Origin: JASHPR01 sp963749145
GTDB taxonomy: Bacteria > Actinomycetota > Actinomycetes > Streptosporangiales > Streptosporangiaceae
Assembly (NCBI GenBank): GCA_963749145.1
Contig: CAVVLN010000002.1
Coordinates: forward strand, 930,001 to 994,000
DNA length: 64,000 nt
Direction of reading: 5' to 3'
In this document: piece by piece, positions 63,940-64,000 of the stretch
Layout of the letters: each line of letters begins with the position of its first letter
How positions within the stretch are numbered: the stretch's first letter is position 1
Program-made: the position numbers and the translations under genes
Notes under the pieces: generated by a model
Told to the model about the DNA's origin: nothing
Databases searched by the model: none
The model's input: only the letters and a program-made list of their open reading frames with translations

Positions 63940-64000
63940 ACCGGACGAATTACCGGGAACGGGCGTGCCGGGGGCCATCCGGGCGCGCCGGGCCCGCCGG

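Overview
The window is a very G+C-rich actinobacterial chromosome segment. GTG and TTG starts are frequent, ATGA/GTGA gene overlaps are common, and several genes have leaderless-type promoters (TANNNT six to eight bases before the start codon). Gene content (ANTAR response regulator next to polA, rpsA and coaE; parA-scpAB-rluB-cmk-der; XRE/DUF397 pairs) points to a Streptomyces/Streptosporangiales-type organism. The genus cannot be fixed from the sequence alone.

Layout. 1-10.4 kb holds housekeeping metabolism: trpC-trpB-trpA, gltB-gltD and lgt. 10.4-12.3 kb has an amidohydrolase and a helix-turn-helix/LAGLIDADG-like protein beside a tRNA-Leu(CAA) that has an unexpectedly short variable arm. 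12.3-19.6 kb is the conserved pdtaR, thioesterase, polA, rpsA, coaE block. 19.8-22.6 kb is a four-gene cassette with WXG-type proteins and a glycine-zipper protein, lying between coaE and uvrB. 22.7-31.2 kb holds uvrB, a lipoprotein, a HAD hydrolase, a membrane protein, pyrG, a Nudix hydrolase and ald. 31.2-39.6 kb is the xerD-parA-RHH-scpA-scpB-rluB-aroH-tyrA-cmk-der chromosome-maintenance and biosynthesis run. 39.7-42.8 kb carries an anti-sigma-type ATPase and two tail-to-tail XRE/DUF397 pairs. 43-64 kb is accessory: oxidoreductases, a secreted protease, an MFS exporter, a diguanylate cyclase-like protein, an AspRS-like enzyme under a T-box, MarR/YceI, a nickel transporter under a Nur-type box, a small RHH/2-TM module, tRNA-Pro(GGG), a NuoF-like/ferric-reductase-like pair and a penicillin-binding transglycosylase.

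The most notable find is at 46545-47077 on the minus strand: eight tandem mini-genes, each with its own Shine-Dalgarno sequence and each encoding the same hexapeptide MRVEWL followed by a stop. Every difference between copies is silent (ATG/GTG start, GAA/GAG, CTC/CTG/CTT, and TGA/TAA/TAG stops), which argues that the peptide is translated and selected. I do not recognise this as a described family.

Five apparent single-base indels (uvrB, der twice, one DUF397 gene, the terminal transglycosylase) break otherwise intact genes, so either the assembly carries indel errors or these genes are damaged. Separate gene remnants (two DUF559-like fragments, a Methyltransf_19 fragment, a tRNA-Pro-adjacent nuclease-like gene) show real decay in the accessory parts.
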